Under the pieces are notes generated by a model that saw only the letters and a program-made list of their open reading frames with translations, had not been told where the DNA came from and did not search any database. Shown here one piece after another: positions 54,696 through 63,494 of a DNA stretch of 64,000 bases. The stretch spans positions 62,001 to 126,000 of the forward strand of contig CAWKGC010000019.1 in the NCBI GenBank assembly GCA_963849005.1, given 5' to 3'. The stretch comes from CAWKGC01 sp963849005. Lineage in GTDB: Bacteria; Pseudomonadota; Gammaproteobacteria; Burkholderiales; Usitatibacteraceae. Positions within the stretch are counted from its first letter, which is position 1. Each line of letters begins with the position of its first letter. Both the position numbers and the translations under genes were made by a program.

Positions 54696-55815
54696 TCACT
54701 TTTTCGCCGAAATCACGCCCAATCCGGCCAGCGCGGCGAGCACCGGTTCCAGCGCGATGGCGTGCATGCAGCGCGGGGCGGGGCATTCCGCTGTGGACCG
54801 GCCGCAGCGGCGCACCCAGTCGATTTCGCGCTTGAACAGCACGCGCTGGTCGCGGCATTCCCAGGTTTCAATCGTAACGGCGCGATAGGGTGCATCGCGC
54901 CAGAATTTGCCCGCGCCGCAGATCACGGCCGACCCGGGGCCGAACAGCGTGACGGTGGGCGTGAGAGTGAGGCGGCCGAGGTGCGCGATGCCGGTGTCGG
55001 GAGCGACCAGCGCCGAGGCGCCCGCGAGCAGGTGCCAGAGTTGCGCAAGGTCGAGTTCGCCGGCGGTGGAGCGGAAGCGTCCCGTGGGGTCGCAGGCGGC
55101 GACGATCGCCGTTTTCATTGCCACCCGCGCTCCATACCGGCTCGATGCCTCGCGCGGCGAGCGCCGCAGCCAGCGCGAGCCAGCGCTCCGGCTGCCATTG
55201 CTTGAGGGGCGTGCTCGCGCCGACGTGCAGGACGGCGTAGCGGCCCCCGGGCTTCTTGAACGGCTCGCAGGGCGGCTCCGGCCAATCGCCGGCGTGGTAC
55301 GCGCCCGGTTCGGCCCCGGCAGCAAGCGTGGCCACCATGTCGCCCCAGGCGGCCGGCTCGCCAGGATAGGGAACCTGGTTGTCCACCGGCCAGCTCTTCC
55401 AGCCGGGACGGTCGCCGGCGAAGGCCACGATGTGGCGCGAGCCCGCCGCCGCGGCGAGCCAGCTGTAGCGGTTGTCGCCCGGCACGAAGGCGAGGTCGAA
55501 CTCGCCTTGCCGCACGAGCGCGCGCGCCGTTGCGGGACTGTGTGGCGAGAACGCCATTGCCTCGACGCCATAGGGGCGCGCGGCGTAGAGCGGCAGGAAC
55601 GCGGGCGAGGCGGCGAGCACGATGCGCGCCTCGGGGTGATGCGCGCGCAGCTTCGCGAGCAGCGGCGTGAGCATCAGCGTGTCGCCCAGCAGCAGGTTGT
55701 GCGCGACGAGGATGCTGCGCGGCGCCGACGGCATGCCCCGGCGCCCGGAGGAAAGAGCCAGCCGGACGGCCGCCCGGCTGAGGACGATGGCGCGGTAAAA
55801 GAGGCGCGAGGCCAT
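54696..55815 (-). CDS. GT9 heptosyltransferase-like protein; one apparent frameshift
   Basis: About 372 residues after removing one extra base near 55120 (ARGIEPVWSAGG should continue into the frame of AIVAACDPTGRFRSTAGELD). GT9 features: SILVAHNLLLGDTLMLTPLL (GxGD-like loop), RYAVLHVGASTPLKQWQPER, LWHLLAGASALVAPDTGIAH (catalytic-site D-T-G-x-x-H), TVTLFGPGSAVICGAG. LPS-core or related glycan transferase; sugar not certain. Starts four bases after the stop of the GT4 gene and ends the LPS operon. Confidence 0.83.
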
Positions 55816-55819
55816 CGCT

Positions 55820-56923
55820 TCAGCCCTCGATGGCGCGAAGGAACGCCTGCTCCATGCGCTCGACCATGAGATCCTCGCCGAAGCGCTCGTGGGCGACACG
55901 GTGCGCTTCCTGCGCCAGCTTCGCGCGGAGCGCCGTGTCGGCATGCAGTCTTTCCAGCGCGGCACGCAAGGCGACGGCATCCCTGGGCGGCACGACCAGC
56001 CCGCTCACGCCATCGGTGACGATCTCGGTGATCGACCCGACCGGCGTCGTGACCACGGGAAGCCCCACTGCCATTGCCTGCATCAGCGCCTGCGGCACGC
56101 CCTCGTTGGCATACGAGGGCAGGCAGAACACGTCGAAGGCATGCAGCCACGCCTCGACTTCGTTCACGTTGCCGGCGAAGGCGACGCGAGAAGCGAGCCC
56201 TGCCTCGAGCACTTGCAGCTCGAGCGCCACGCGCTGCGGGCCGTCGCCGACGATCGCGAGGTGCGCGCCCTTGTCGACGAGCGCGGAGAAGGCCTCGATC
56301 AGGTAACTGTGCCCTTTCCAGCTGCGCAGCGTGGCGACGATGCCGATGAGGAACGCGTCGGGGGGAAGCTCGAGCGCGGCGTGCGCGGCGGCGCGGTCGC
56401 CCGGCCGGAACACGGCAAGGTCGATGCCGGTGGGGACCGAGACCACGCGCGCGGGATCGACGCCAGCCTCGCGGATCACCTGCTCGCGCAGCTTTTCGCC
56501 GGTCGTGACGACAAGCCGCGTCGCGCGCCGGTACAGCCAGCGCGAAGGCGCGTTCGACGGCATCGGCGCGGAGATGTGCCGCGTGCGCACGATCGGCGGC
56601 GGCGCGGCCATCGTCTTGCAGGCCAGCGCGGCGAGCCAGGTGTCCGTCGAGCTGTGCGTGTTGACGACGTCGAAGCGCGCGACCTCGAGCAGCTGGCGCA
56701 TGGCGAGCCAGCCCTTGAAGCGCTTCATCGCGATCGGCACGGGGATGCACTTCACCCCGTAGCGGGCCGCTTCCCCGGCGATCCGCGATTGCGGCGGCGC
56801 GGCCAGCACCACCTCGTGGCCCCGCCGCCGCATGGCGCGCGCCTCGCCGAGCACGCGGATCTCCTGCCCGCCCCAGCCCAGCGACGATTCGGTGTGCAGT
56901 ATGCGCAGCTTCCGGTCGCCCAA
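55820..56923 (-). CDS. GT4 family glycosyltransferase
   Basis: 367 residues, GT-B fold. N-terminal LRILHTESSLGWGGQEIRVL (GGxE glycine loop), VVNTHSSTDTWLAALACKTM, then the C-terminal GT4 domain VSVPTGIDLAVFRPGDRAAA, GIVATLRSWKGHSYLIEAFS and the EX7E-type nucleotide site FCLPSYANEGVPQALMQAMA with GLPVVTTPVGSITEIV. Uses an activated sugar on the cytoplasmic side; acceptor unknown but operon context is LPS core. Located between msbA and a GT9 gene with almost no spacing. Confidence 0.87.
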   Translation of the reverse strand: MGDRKLRILHTESSLGWGGQEIRVLGEARAMRRRGHEVVLAAPPQSRIAGEAARYGVKCIPVPIAMKRFKGWLAMRQLLEVARFDVVNTHSSTDTWLAALACKTMAAPPPIVRTRHISAPMPSNAPSRWLYRRATRLVVTTGEKLREQVIREAGVDPARVVSVPTGIDLAVFRPGDRAAAHAALELPPDAFLIGIVATLRSWKGHSYLIEAFSALVDKGAHLAIVGDGPQRVALELQVLEAGLASRVAFAGNVNEVEAWLHAFDVFCLPSYANEGVPQALMQAMAVGLPVVTTPVGSITEIVTDGVSGLVVPPRDAVALRAALERLHADTALRAKLAQEAHRVAHERFGEDLMVERMEQAFLRAIEG

Positions 56924-56928
56924 CGCGC

Positions 56929-58677
56929 TCAGCCCGAGGTGAACTGCAGCCGGTGCAATCCGGCGTACGCGCCGCCCTTCGCAAGCAGCTCGCGATGCGC
57001 TCCCGACTCGATGATGCGGCCCTCGGACATCACCACGATGCGGTCCGCGCTCTCCACGGTCGACAGCCGATGGGCGATGACGATGGTGGTGCGCCCCACG
57101 CGCAGCCTCTCCAGGGCCTGCTGGACGATGCGCTCGCTTTCCGTATCGAGCGCGCTGGTGGCCTCGTCGAGCAGCAGGATGGGCGCGTCCTTGAGGATGG
57201 CGCGCGCGATCGCGATCCGCTGGCGCTGGCCGCCGGAGAGCTTGGCGCCGTTCTCGCCCACCTCGGTGTGCAGTCCCTGCGGCAGGTCGCGGATGAACTC
57301 CATCGCGTACGCCGACTCCGCCGCGGCCACGATCTCCGCCTCGCTAACGCTGCCGAAGCGGCCGTACGCAATGTTGGCGGCGACCGTGTCGTTGAAGAGC
57401 ACCACGTGCTGCGAGACCAGCGCCATCTGCGCGCGCAGGCTTTCCAGCGTGAGCGCCTCGAGGTCGTGGCCATCGAGCGTGACTTTGCCCGCGCCGGGGC
57501 TGTAGAAGCGCGGCAGAAGGTGCACCAGGCTCGACTTGCCGCTGCCGGTGGTGCCCACCAGTGCCACGGTCTCGCCCGCCCTGATGTCGAGGGTGACGCC
57601 GTCCAACGCCGGGCGCGCGCCCTCCCGGTAGGTGAGCGACACGTCCTCGAAGCGGATGGCGCCTTGCGCCCGCCCGAGCTTCACGGTGCCGGCATCGCGC
57701 TCGGGCGCCTCGTCGATCACGCCGAACACGCTCTCGCAGGCGGCAAGCCCGCGCTGCAGGTGCTCGGAGATGCTGGTGAGGCGCTTCAACGGTTGCAGGA
57801 TCATCCCGGTGGCGGCGATGAACTCGAAGAAATCGCCGACGTTGGTCTGTCCCGAGAAGGCCTGGCGCGCGGCGAAGTAGATGATGAGGGCCACCGCCAC
57901 CGCGCCGATCAGCTGCGTGATGGGCACGCTGGCCGACGCCGCGATGGCCTGTTTCATGTTGAAGGTGCGGATGCGGTTGTTGGCCTTGTGGAAGCGCTCC
58001 GCCTCGTAGGACTGCCCGCCGAATATGCGCACCACGCGCTGGTTGGAGATGGCTTCGTCGAGCACCTCGGCGACACCGCCGATCGCCTTCTGCCCCTCGC
58101 GGCTCATGTCGCGCAGGCGCCGCGCGAACTTGCGCACCACCCAGCCCGCGACCGGGATGACCGCGATCGTGATCAGCGTGAGCTTCCAGTTGAGGAACAG
58201 CAGGATTGCGATCAGCGCGGTGATGGTGACGGTGTCCCTCACCAGGGTGGTGAGCACGCTGGTGGAGGCCGAGGCGATATTGGTGACGTCGTAAGTGAAG
58301 CGCGTCACGAGGCTCGCGGTGGCGACGTTGTCGAACCACGCGGGCGGAAGGGCGAGGACCTTGGCGAACATCAGGTTGCGCAGGTCCATGATCACCTTGT
58401 TGCTGACCCATTGCGACAGGTAACCGGCGGTGAAGCTCGCCAGCCCGCTCACCACGAACACCGCGACGATGCCCAGCGGGATCAGCAGCATCAGGTCCTC
58501 GCGGCGCTCGACGAACAGCTGGTTCACCAGCGGGCCCATGAGCTTCACCAGCGCCGCGTCGGAGAGCCCGGCGATGGCCATCGCGATCATCGCGACGAAG
58601 AGCGCCGCGCGATAGGGCCAGACATGCTTGAGGAGCCGGTGGTAGAGCGCCCGGCCGGACGGGCCTGCCGCGGTCAT
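56929..58677 (-). CDS. msbA: Lipid A/phospholipid flippase MsbA
   Basis: 582 residues, half-size ABC exporter. Six TM helices (residues ~20-310), then ATPase: ETVALVGTTGSGKSSLVHLL (Walker A), ENGAKLSGGQRQRIAIARAI (signature), APILLLDEATSALDTESERI (Walker B), IVIAHRLSTVESADRIVVMS (H-loop). MsbA flips core-lipid A across the inner membrane. It sits among core glycosyltransferases on the same strand, which supports this role over a drug exporter. ATG 58677 gives the usual length. Confidence 0.92.
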   Translation of the reverse strand: MTAAGPSGRALYHRLLKHVWPYRAALFVAMIAMAIAGLSDAALVKLMGPLVNQLFVERREDLMLLIPLGIVAVFVVSGLASFTAGYLSQWVSNKVIMDLRNLMFAKVLALPPAWFDNVATASLVTRFTYDVTNIASASTSVLTTLVRDTVTITALIAILLFLNWKLTLITIAVIPVAGWVVRKFARRLRDMSREGQKAIGGVAEVLDEAISNQRVVRIFGGQSYEAERFHKANNRIRTFNMKQAIAASASVPITQLIGAVAVALIIYFAARQAFSGQTNVGDFFEFIAATGMILQPLKRLTSISEHLQRGLAACESVFGVIDEAPERDAGTVKLGRAQGAIRFEDVSLTYREGARPALDGVTLDIRAGETVALVGTTGSGKSSLVHLLPRFYSPGAGKVTLDGHDLEALTLESLRAQMALVSQHVVLFNDTVAANIAYGRFGSVSEAEIVAAAESAYAMEFIRDLPQGLHTEVGENGAKLSGGQRQRIAIARAILKDAPILLLDEATSALDTESERIVQQALERLRVGRTTIVIAHRLSTVESADRIVVMSEGRIIESGAHRELLAKGGAYAGLHRLQFTSG

Positions 58678-58730
58678 CGAGGCCGGCGCCTGCGGCCCGG
58701 GGGGCCGGTGAATGTTTTCATGCCGCCATT

Positions 58731-59888
58731 TTACGCCGCCGGGAGCAGCGACGAGTACAACTCGGCATAACGCCGCGCCATTGCCTCCAGCGTCAGCGGC
58801 TCGACCAGCGCGCGCGCCTCGATGCCCACGGCCCGCGCGATGCCGCCATCGAGCGCGCCCATGGCCCCGGCAAGCGCGGCGATATCGATCGGATCGACCA
58901 CGCGCCCGCCGCGGTCTCCCGCGAGGAGCTCCGCGGCGCCGCACTTCGGGCCCGTGACGACCGGAAGCGCGCAGGCCATCGCCTCGAGCGCGGCGTTGGG
59001 GAAGGGATCGTAAAGCGTGGCCAGCACGAATGCGTCGGCCGCGCCGTAGTACGGCCGGACATCGGACACGCCCCCGGCGAACACCACGCGCCGGCCGAGT
59101 CCCAGCCGGTCCGCGAGCGCCCGGTAGCGCGCGGCATGCTTGTCCTTGCCGACGACGATCGCGGCGTCGGTCGCGCCCAGCTTCGCCAGCGCCGCGAGGA
59201 AGAACGCCACGCCCTTCCTCTCGAACCCGGAACCGACGTGGAGGAAGACGCGCGCCTCCTGCGAAAGCCCGAGCTGCTGGCGCATCGCCGCGCGATGCTC
59301 CTCGCGCAACCGGGGATGGAACTGCGCGCAGTCCACGCCGTTGGGAATCACGTGGAGCTTTTCTTCCGCGGTGGCGAAATGCCGGCGGATCTCGGCGGCC
59401 ACCATGCGTGAATTGCAGATCACCGCCTTCAGGCGCGCACCGGTGAAAAGCGCGCGCTCGGCTTCCAGCAGCCAGCGGTGGCGCGGGTTCAGCCGGGTGG
59501 CAAGTGAGCGCAACGGCGACTGCCCGCGCGCGCGCTGCGCGAGCCACTCGGCGTGCACGCCGTCGCCGGCGCGGTACACGTCGCAGCAGGCGAGGCGCTC
59601 GTGCGACTGGACCAGGTCGAAGCGTTCGCGCGCGAGGCGATCGCACACCGCGCGCGCGAACGAGCGGTCCCGCCACAGGCTGCCCACGTGGAAGGGATCG
59701 ACGATGATCGCGGTCCCGTCGTTGCCCGGCCAGCTGCGCGTGACCACGGTGACGCTGGCGCCCTGCGCCTTCAATGCGGCGAGCGCGCGCTCGATGAAAC
59801 GCTCGGCGCCGCCGAAGGCATCGTAGCGGCCGCGGACCAGCGCGATGCGGGGACCGCCGGACGGGATGCGCCGCGGCGTGGCTGCCAC
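58731..59888 (-). CDS. GT4 glycosyltransferase, WaaG-like
   Basis: 385 residues from GTG 59888, just after the waaQ-like stop (59893); a TTG at 59912 would overlap that gene. Starts RIALVRGRYDAFGGAERFIE, typical of LPS core GT4 enzymes. Further motifs: CDRLARERFDLVQSHERLAC, HVIPNGVDCAQFHPRLREEH, RVFLHVGSGFERKGVAFFLA and the nucleotide-sugar site LATLYDPFPNAALEAMACAL (EX7E). Presumed to add the first outer-core hexose to heptose. Followed by msbA after 53 bases. Confidence 0.85.
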   Translation of the reverse strand: MAATPRRIPSGGPRIALVRGRYDAFGGAERFIERALAALKAQGASVTVVTRSWPGNDGTAIIVDPFHVGSLWRDRSFARAVCDRLARERFDLVQSHERLACCDVYRAGDGVHAEWLAQRARGQSPLRSLATRLNPRHRWLLEAERALFTGARLKAVICNSRMVAAEIRRHFATAEEKLHVIPNGVDCAQFHPRLREEHRAAMRQQLGLSQEARVFLHVGSGFERKGVAFFLAALAKLGATDAAIVVGKDKHAARYRALADRLGLGRRVVFAGGVSDVRPYYGAADAFVLATLYDPFPNAALEAMACALPVVTGPKCGAAELLAGDRGGRVVDPIDIAALAGAMGALDGGIARAVGIEARALVEPLTLEAMARRYAELYSSLLPAA

Positions 59889-59892
59889 GCCG

Positions 59893-61005
59893 TCAGGCCC
59901 CGCCTGCGGCAACGATCGGTGCCGCGCGAAGACCGGCGAGAAGTTCGTTGGCGGCGGACAGGACGCGGGCGACCGGGAGCGTGGTCAGGCATTCGCTCAC
60001 CTTGCCGCCGCCGCATCCATCGTTGCCGCAGGGGCGGCAGGGGTGGTCCGCGCTCGCGACGATGCGGTGCGCGACCTGCCACGGTCGCCACTGGTGCTCG
60101 CCGCTCGGGCCGAACAGCGCCACGACCGGCGTCTGCATCGCCGCCGCGATGTGCATCGGCGCGGAGTCCACGCCGATGAAAAGCTTCGCCCGCTGCGTGA
60201 GCGCGGCGAGCTCGCGCAGCGAGAAGAGTCCCGAAAGGTCGACGGCCGTCCCGGGCGCGAGCTCGAGGATGCGCGCGACGATCGCCTTCTCGCGCGTGCC
60301 GGGCGCCGCCGTGATCACCACGCGGTGGCCGTCATGGTGCAGCGCGCGCAACAGCTCGGCATTGCGTTCGTCCGACCATGCCTTGAACAGCCAGCGCGAA
60401 GTCGGGTGCACCTGGATGAAAGGCGTTGCCGAAAGCCCCTTGGCGGCAAGCGCCTCTTCGACCGCGGCCTCGGCCTGCTCGCCCGGCACCATCACCAGCC
60501 GGCGTTCGTCCGCGCCCGGCTGCAGGCCCAGCCGGCGCAGCGCGTCGAGGTTGGTCTCGACGGTATGGCGCGGCGTGTGCATCGGCAGGGGATAGACGTG
60601 CGTGAAGCATTTCTCCCACAGCCAGCCTTTTCGCATCGGCGCCACGGACCATCGCGGGCGCAGCAGCTGCGCGAGCCACGCGCCGCGCCGATGCTCGGTG
60701 AGATGCACGATCAAGTGGTAGCGGCGCTCGCGCAGCCGGTTGAACAGCGCGGACTCGTGCTGCAGGTGCGTGACGGGGCCCTTGCGCGGCCAGTCGCGAT
60801 CGATGGTGAAGATCTCGCGGATCGCCGGGTGGCCGGCGAGCATGTCGCGCGTGCCGGCAAATACCAGCGCGTCGATCTCGAGGTGCGGGGCGTGGTTCCT
60901 GAGGACCTGGAACACCGGCGAGGCGAGCAGCACGTCGCCGTGGTGGCGCAGCTTGGTCACCAGAACGCGCTGGATCTGGTTGAACGGCAGGGCATCGGAC
61001 AACAT
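59893..61005 (-). CDS. waaQ: LPS core heptosyltransferase, WaaQ (RfaQ)-like
   Basis: 370 residues from ATG 61005. GT9 features: VLVTKLRHHGDVLLASPVFQ, VHPTSRWLFKAWSDERNAEL, KLFIGVDSAPMHIAAAMQTP (catalytic-site region) and the cysteine cluster CRPCGNDGCGGGKVSECL near the C-terminus, which I associate with the WaaQ/heptosyltransferase III subfamily. Transfers heptose to LPS inner core. First gene of the minus-strand run waaQ - GT4 - msbA - GT4 - GT9, diverging from the SEC-C gene across 88 bases. Confidence 0.88.
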   Translation of the reverse strand: MLSDALPFNQIQRVLVTKLRHHGDVLLASPVFQVLRNHAPHLEIDALVFAGTRDMLAGHPAIREIFTIDRDWPRKGPVTHLQHESALFNRLRERRYHLIVHLTEHRRGAWLAQLLRPRWSVAPMRKGWLWEKCFTHVYPLPMHTPRHTVETNLDALRRLGLQPGADERRLVMVPGEQAEAAVEEALAAKGLSATPFIQVHPTSRWLFKAWSDERNAELLRALHHDGHRVVITAAPGTREKAIVARILELAPGTAVDLSGLFSLRELAALTQRAKLFIGVDSAPMHIAAAMQTPVVALFGPSGEHQWRPWQVAHRIVASADHPCRPCGNDGCGGGKVSECLTTLPVARVLSAANELLAGLRAAPIVAAGGA

Positions 61006-61093
61006 GGTTGCAAACAATACCAGAAGCGCGCGCCCGGCTTCGGCCCCGCCGCCGCCGGGTTACCATCGCGCTTTGCCAGATCCCCGTTCTTCG

Positions 61094-62605
61094 ATGAGCA
61101 CGCCCTTCACCCGCCGCAACGATCCCTGCCCCTGCGGCAGCGGCAAGCGCTTCAAGGACTGCCACGGGCGCGAAGGCATGGCGGCGCCGGCCGCTCCCGC
61201 GCCGCGGCCGGGCGCGGCGTCGCCGGAGGAGAAGCTTCGCGAGGCGATGGCCGCGCGCGGGCGCGGCGAACTCCCGGTCGCGCTTGCGCTGTTCGACGAA
61301 GTCCTCGTGGCCTTCCCCGGCAATGCGCAGGTGCGGGCGATTCGCGGCATGACGCTGTGCAACCTCGGCCGCTTCGACGAAGGGCTCGCCGAGATGCAAG
61401 CGGCGCGCGCGGCCGAGCCCCGCAATGCCGACATGTTGTGCAACCTTGGCGTGGTCTATCTCGCGTTGGGGCGGCTGGACGAATCTCGGGAAGCGTTCGA
61501 GCAGTCGCTCGCGATCCAGCGCGGCGCCGATGCGTTGTCGAACCTGGGCCTCGTGCTGCGCGAGCGCGGCGACTTTGCCGGCGCGGAACGCCTCGCCCGC
61601 GAGGCGCTCGATGCGCGCCCGGGGTTCGTGCAGGCGCGCTTCAACCTCGGCATGTCGCTGCTGGCGCAGGGCCGCTACGCCGAGGCCTGGCCGCATCATG
61701 CGCACCGCCCGAACGCCATGGTGAACCTGCGCGATCCTCACCTGCGCGCCCAGCTTCCGCACGAAAGCGCGCTTCCCGATCCGGCCTACCCCGGCAAGCT
61801 GATCCTGCATGGCGAGCAGGGGCTGGGCGACACGCTGTTCTTCCTGCGTTTCGCCGCGCAGCTCGTCCCGTGGCAAGGTCGCATGGCCTTCTGGGGCGAC
61901 GAGCGGCTCTTTGCGCTGCTCTCGCGGACGCCGCTCTTCGACGCGTTCATTCCCGCCGCCGGGCGCCCCGAGCTGTCTTTCCGGGCGGCTCCGTGGCCGC
62001 TTTGGGTGGGCGACTTGCCCCACCTGCTGGCGCGCGGCGGCGATCCCGGATTTCCGCCGCCGCTCAGGCTCTTGCCGGATCCGGCGCGCGTGGCCCGCTT
62101 CCGCAGCAAGCTTGCCGCGCTCGGGCCGACGCCCTGGCTGGGTATCACGTGGCGCGCGGGCCTGCCACGCGAAGGGCGCATCGTGTTGTCGAAGCAGGTT
62201 CCGATCGGCCCGCTTGCCGATGCCCTTCACGGGGTGGGTGGAACGATCGTGGCCTTGCAGCGCGCGCCGGAGCCCGGCGAGGTCGAGCACCTTGCACAGC
62301 GCCTCGGCCGCCCTGTCCACGATTTTTCTTCCGCCAACGCCGACCTCGAGGACATGCTCGCGCTGCTCGACGTCCTCGACCTGTATGTCGGCGTGAGCAA
62401 TACCAACACGCACTTGAGGGCGGGGTTGGGGCGGCGCGCCCATGTGCTGGTGCCGTGGCCCCCGGAGTGGCGCTGGCCGGCGGCGAGCGACCCGTCGCCG
62501 TGGTTTCCCGATTGCGACGTCTATCGGCAAGGCAGCGGCGGGGATTGGCGCCTTGGCCTCGAAGAACTGCGGGCGGACTTGCAGGCGCTCGCGCCCGCCG
62601 GGTGA
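61094..62605 (+). CDS. SEC-C zinc motif + TPR-glycosyltransferase (paralogue 3)
   Basis: 503 residues. The N-terminus RRNDPCPCGSGKRFKDCHGR is a SEC-C zinc motif (C-x-C-x8-C-H), as at the end of SecA. Five or so TPRs follow (residues ~50-210; PRNADMLCNLGVVYLALGRL), then the GT9-like domain of the two paralogues: LHGEQGLGDTLFFLRFAAQL, WLGITWRAGLPREGRIVLSK, VALQRAPEPGEVEHLAQRL, YVGVSNTNTHLRAGLGRRA, WPPEWRWPAASDPSPWFPDC, DVYRQGSGGDWRLGLEELRA. Same N-T-N-x-H-L change. The zinc motif may dock the enzyme to a partner such as SecB-like or ribosomal surfaces (inference). Confidence 0.87.
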   Translation: MSTPFTRRNDPCPCGSGKRFKDCHGREGMAAPAAPAPRPGAASPEEKLREAMAARGRGELPVALALFDEVLVAFPGNAQVRAIRGMTLCNLGRFDEGLAEMQAARAAEPRNADMLCNLGVVYLALGRLDESREAFEQSLAIQRGADALSNLGLVLRERGDFAGAERLAREALDARPGFVQARFNLGMSLLAQGRYAEAWPHHAHRPNAMVNLRDPHLRAQLPHESALPDPAYPGKLILHGEQGLGDTLFFLRFAAQLVPWQGRMAFWGDERLFALLSRTPLFDAFIPAAGRPELSFRAAPWPLWVGDLPHLLARGGDPGFPPPLRLLPDPARVARFRSKLAALGPTPWLGITWRAGLPREGRIVLSKQVPIGPLADALHGVGGTIVALQRAPEPGEVEHLAQRLGRPVHDFSSANADLEDMLALLDVLDLYVGVSNTNTHLRAGLGRRAHVLVPWPPEWRWPAASDPSPWFPDCDVYRQGSGGDWRLGLEELRADLQALAPAG

Positions 62606-62645
62606 AGCAAGCGGCCGCAGGTCGATCCGGTAGAATTGCGGGGCA

Positions 62646-63458
62646 ATGCCGACCGTTCCCGAGACGCCGCGCCTCCTTGGTTCCGGAGAGATCGCCGCGC
62701 ACATCTCCAGCCTGGAAAGCCGCGGCTATGCCGTGGTGCCTGGCTTCATTGACTCGGACGAATGCGAAACGCTGGCAAGCAGGCTGCAGCTTGCGATCGA
62801 CACCTACCAGCCCCGGCCGGGCAGCGTGCGCAGCGAACTGGACCGCTACCTGATCCACGACCTGGTTTGCCGCGACTTCGCGTTCGCGAAGCTTCTCGAC
62901 GACGCCCGCCTGCAGCAAATCGTGGCGCCGATGCTTGGCGAGCACTGGATCATGTATGCCTTCACCTCGTCGTCCCTGCCGCCGGGCGGAACCAACTATG
63001 GCCGCCGCGTCCACGTGGACAGCCCGCGGTTCATCGAAGGGTACCCGACCAACATCGGGCTGATCTGGGCGCTCGATGATTTCAACGAGGGCAGCGGCGG
63101 CACCGAGGTGCTTCCGGGCTCGCATCGCGTCGCGGGCCTTCCGCAGGACGCGACTTTCGACGCGCATCACGAGAAGCTGGCCTGCGAGCGCGGCAGCCTG
63201 GTCGTTTTCCAGGCCCGTCTCGCGCACCGTTCCGGCGTCAACAGCGGCAAGCGCTGGCGCCACGCGCTCACCTTGAATGCCTGTCGCTCCTGGATGAAGC
63301 AGCGGCTGGACTGGGTGCGATTCGTGCCGCGCGAAATCGCCGACCGGCTGGGACCGCAGGGCCGGCGCCTGCTTGGTTTCGACACGAGGATTCCCGCTTC
63401 GCTGGACGAGCTCTTCCTGCCCGAGGGCCAGCGCCTGTACAAGGCGAACCAGGGCTGA
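62646..63458 (+). CDS. PhyH-type Fe(II)/2-oxoglutarate dioxygenase
   Basis: 270 residues, cupin/jelly-roll dioxygenase. Starts MPTVPETPRLLGSGEIAAHI; RGYAVVPGFIDSDECETLAS is the usual entry to phytanoyl-CoA dioxygenase-like proteins. Iron ligands H-x-D in RRVHVDSPRF and the distal His in ARLAHRSGVNSGKRWRHALT, which also supplies the 2-oxoglutarate Arg. Substrate unknown; in glycan and natural-product loci these hydroxylate small molecules or sugars. A methyltransferase gene follows 36 bases later. Confidence 0.83.
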   Translation: MPTVPETPRLLGSGEIAAHISSLESRGYAVVPGFIDSDECETLASRLQLAIDTYQPRPGSVRSELDRYLIHDLVCRDFAFAKLLDDARLQQIVAPMLGEHWIMYAFTSSSLPPGGTNYGRRVHVDSPRFIEGYPTNIGLIWALDDFNEGSGGTEVLPGSHRVAGLPQDATFDAHHEKLACERGSLVVFQARLAHRSGVNSGKRWRHALTLNACRSWMKQRLDWVRFVPREIADRLGPQGRRLLGFDTRIPASLDELFLPEGQRLYKANQG

Positions 63459-63494
63459 ACACGGAGCGCGCTGCGCCCCGATCGGCGACCGACC

